Positions 7,281 through 8,484 of a stretch of DNA of 8,484 bases are shown piece after piece. Numbering within the stretch: position 1 is the stretch's first letter; every line of letters starts with the position of its first letter. Origin of the DNA: an uncultured Clostridia bacterium (GTDB lineage Bacteria > Bacillota_A > Clostridia > Christensenellales > UBA3700). A program made the position numbers and the translations under genes. The notes beneath the pieces are model-generated. The model made no database searches, was not told the DNA's origin, and worked only from the letters and a program-made list of their open reading frames with translations. The stretch is taken from contig CAMNMY010000026.1 in NCBI GenBank assembly GCA_946545105.1, positions 1-8,484 of the forward strand, read 5' to 3'.

Positions 7281-7903
7281 AAAATACCAACGAGTTTATT
7301 TTCTTAAAATTTATTGGTTTTGTTGCATATAGAACAGGATGTCAATTAAATTATGATGACATTTCTCGTAATGTAGGCGTCGACGCAAAGATTATAAAAC
7401 AGTGGATATCGATTTTAAAAACTTCTGGATTGATTGTTTTGCTTGAACCATATCTAAGTAACGTTGGTGATAGAATTATTAAAACTCCAAAAATATATTT
7501 TATGGATACAGGATTGGCGGCATATTTATGTAGATGGGGTAGCGCTAAGCAATTAGAGGAATCTCAAATGGCTGGAGCTTTTTATGAAACTTATATTGTA
7601 AGTGAAATTGTAAAGAGCTATTACAATGCAGGGAAAGCAATATTTGATTTTGGGTCGCATCATATTTATTACTATAGAGATAAGGATAAAAAAGAAGTAG
7701 ATCTTATTATTGAAACAGCGCAAGGAATATATCCAATCGAAATTAAGAAAGGCGAAAATCCTGTTAGCTATAATAAAAACTTTGCGTTTTTAAATAAGTA
7801 TAATGTGAATATAATTAATGGATTAGTCATATATAGTGGTGATAAAGTATTTCCAATTAACGAAAGCGTTTATTATTGCCCAGTCCATATGATTGGTCTA
7901 TAA
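7277..7903 (+). CDS. C-terminal fragment of the ATPase (DUF4143 domain)
   Basis: This frame, -1 relative to the upstream fragment, runs to a TAA stop at 7901-7903. The TTG at 7277 is the first start-like codon but has no SD and is probably only a Leu codon of the original gene. Numbering from it, residues about 8-60 hold a winged-helix-like region (LNYDDISRNVGVD, then KQWISILKTSGL), followed by IIKTPKIYFMDTGLAAYL (67-84), a hallmark of DUF4143, and AFYETYIVSEI (101-111). Residues 139-158 hold KEVDLII and YPIEIKKG, giving D142, E155 and K157 in the D-x(n)-ExK pattern of restriction-endonuclease-like folds, which DUF4143 proteins typically end with. No damage is seen in this half. Confidence 0.7.
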   Translation: MKNTNEFIFLKFIGFVAYRTGCQLNYDDISRNVGVDAKIIKQWISILKTSGLIVLLEPYLSNVGDRIIKTPKIYFMDTGLAAYLCRWGSAKQLEESQMAGAFYETYIVSEIVKSYYNAGKAIFDFGSHHIYYYRDKDKKEVDLIIETAQGIYPIEIKKGENPVSYNKNFAFLNKYNVNIINGLVIYSGDKVFPINESVYYCPVHMIGL

Positions 7904-7922
7904 ATATTATTTATTCTTTCAT

Positions 7923-7951
7923 TTGACATTATATATATAATTAAGTATCAT
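7923..7951 (+). promoter_or_regulatory. Strong sigma-A promoter for ylxM-ffh
   Basis: A perfect TTGACA (7923-7928) and TATCAT (7946-7951, five of six) are separated by exactly 17 bases within an AT-rich spacer. Transcription would start near 7958 and give a leader of about 35 bases before ylxM. This is the best promoter match in the window. Confidence 0.65.
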
Positions 7952-7970
7952 TAAAGGGAAAATACTTTAA
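7951..7970 (+). promoter_or_regulatory. Inverted repeat at the ylxM transcription start
   Basis: TTAAAG (7951-7956) and CTTTAA (7965-7970) form a perfect 6-bp inverted repeat around an 8-base centre spanning the predicted transcription start. A second, overlapping pair, AAGTAT (7943-7948) and ATACTT (7962-7967), covers the -10 box. Either could be an operator or simply reflect AT-rich composition. Confidence 0.3.
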
Positions 7971-7992
7971 CAAGTGATTTTACTTTACACAT

Positions 7993-8316
7993 ATGGAAAA
8001 GAAAGATAAACTATACATAAGCATATATAATGACTATTATTCAGGGATATTAACAGAGTATCAATCTCAATTAATAAGCATGTATTATGACGAAGATTTA
8101 TCTTTAAATGAGATTGGAGATAGATTATCTATATCACCACAAGGTGTAAGAGATGCTCTAAAGAGAGCAGAAAAAACTCTTGAAGAACTTGAATCCAAGT
8201 TACACTTGGTTGAAAAGAGCGAAAAGACAAAGTCTTTATTAGAAAAGCTTAAGAATAAAGTGGATAATGAAGATAAAAAAGAAATTGATGAGATTTTAAA
8301 TCTCTTGGAGAAATAA
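7993..8316 (+). CDS. ylxM: YlxM, UPF0122-family SRP-associated helix-turn-helix protein
   Basis: YlxM is a small helix-turn-helix protein encoded next to ffh in most Firmicutes; in streptococci it has been reported to act with the SRP. The protein is 107 residues, typical in length. The family core is clear: LTEYQSQLISMYYDEDLSL (20-38), then a helix-turn-helix NEIGDRLSISPQGVRDALKRAE (39-60), resembling sigma-factor region 4, and a charged, probably coiled tail. It is transcribed from the TTGACA/TATCAT promoter and separated from ffh by a single base, so the two form an operon. No SD is visible at a workable distance from the ATG: GTGA is about 14 bases away and AAGGGAA over 30. Translation may rely on the AT-rich, poorly structured leader. 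Confidence 0.92.
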   Translation: MEKKDKLYISIYNDYYSGILTEYQSQLISMYYDEDLSLNEIGDRLSISPQGVRDALKRAEKTLEELESKLHLVEKSEKTKSLLEKLKNKVDNEDKKEIDEILNLLEK

Positions 8317-8317
8317 A

Positions 8318-8484
8318 ATGGGAGCATTTAGCAGTTTATCAGAGAAATTATCACATGTTTTTTCTAAGATGAAAAACAAGGGTAAGTTAACAGATCTAGA
8401 AGTTAAACAAGCAATGAGAGAAATAAGAATTGCTTTGCTTGAAGCCGATGTCAATTTTGATGTTGTTAAAAAGTTTATTTCAAC
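8318..8484 (+). CDS. ffh: Signal recognition particle protein Ffh, N-terminal part (3' end outside window)
   Basis: Ffh is the SRP GTPase that binds signal sequences and SRP RNA and pairs with FtsY at the membrane. Only 55 codons are visible, covering most of the helical N domain: MGAFSSLSEKLSHVFSKM, then KGKLTDLEVKQAMREIRIAL and LEADVNFDVVKKFIS, a close match to the family opening. The GTPase and M domains lie beyond the window. GGAG (8307-8310), inside the last codons of ylxM, is seven bases before the ATG, and ylxM ends one base before it, so translation is likely coupled. The ALLEADVNFDVV motif corresponds to ALISADLGAEAT of FtsY, the shared N-domain element. Confidence 0.95.
   Translation, partial: MGAFSSLSEKLSHVFSKMKNKGKLTDLEVKQAMREIRIALLEADVNFDVVKKFIS

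Larger units (their letters stand above)
6636..7903 (+). pseudogene. DUF4143-family AAA ATPase broken by a -1 frameshift
   Basis: Read with one frame change, this is a 422-residue member of the ATPase family with an AAA_14 N-terminal domain and a DUF4143 C-terminal domain, normally one chain of about 380-450 residues. The two halves join exactly at the A6 run 7268-7273: one more A would give DVKKVLKNTNEF, as the family expects. A second lesion is in Walker A, where GSRQVGKLT has Leu in place of the catalytic Ser/Thr. No intact gene here ends in TGA, yet the premature stop is TGA. The gene sits alone between ftsY and ylxM with its own promoter, breaking the usual order, and so looks acquired. 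The cellular role of the family is poorly known. Pseudogene is the best call; slippage on A AAA AAG, or a base-calling error in the homopolymer, are alternatives. Confidence 0.7.

Noticed and set aside
6543..7992. Target-site duplication flanking the ATPase gene
   Set aside because: The only similarity between the two flanks is TTGACA-like -35 sequence, explained by the two promoters.
8195..8209. Perfect hairpin CCAAGT-TAC-ACTTGG inside ylxM
   Set aside because: Six pairs within coding sequence, no T run, and readily explained by codons for a helical tail; likely chance.
8085..8327. Minus-strand open frame opposite ylxM
   Set aside because: Shadow of ylxM; low-complexity Ser/Phe/Leu product.

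Overview
The window reads as a chromosomal piece of an AT-rich, low-GC Gram-positive bacterium (Bacillota, Clostridia- or Mollicutes-like; exact lineage not resolvable by eye). The evidence is the conserved Firmicute order plsX-rnc-smc-ftsY-ylxM-ffh, purine-rich Shine-Dalgarno (SD) sites, AGA-dominated arginine codons and TAA at every intact stop. The standard genetic code fits: TGG is used for Trp, and no intact gene needs TGA to be read as an amino acid. All genes lie on the + strand, and no stretch over 300 bases lacks a gene.

Bases 1-1179 hold the 3' end of plsX (phospholipid synthesis) and a complete rnc (RNase III). They overlap as TAATG, with no acpP or fab genes between them. Bases 1180-1237 are a short spacer with a small hairpin, a weak promoter candidate and a good SD. 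Bases 1238-2035 encode a cytoplasmic leucine-rich-repeat protein with five BspA-type repeats spaced exactly 23 residues apart; I do not know it as a member of this cluster. Its stop overlaps the start of smc (2035-5658), a full-length chromosome condensation ATPase. ftsY (5670-6542), the signal recognition particle (SRP) receptor, follows 11 bases later.

Bases 6543-7992 look like an insertion into the conserved order. A 93-base region carries two 21-22 bp tandem repeats and a promoter. After it comes a DUF4143-type AAA ATPase gene that is broken: a -1 frameshift in an A6 run splits it, and the Walker A Ser/Thr is replaced by Leu. The break falls on A AAA AAG, a heptamer known from programmed -1 frameshifting, so slippage could in principle restore the protein. 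Two independent lesions make decay the simpler reading.

Bases 7923-8484 restart the conserved block with a near-consensus sigma-A promoter, ylxM and the first 55 codons of ffh. ylxM, ffh and ftsY together serve co-translational membrane targeting. The most interesting items are the ATPase frameshift site, its tandem-repeat promoter, and the intracellular LRR protein coupled to smc. I see no clear novel defence or mobile system.
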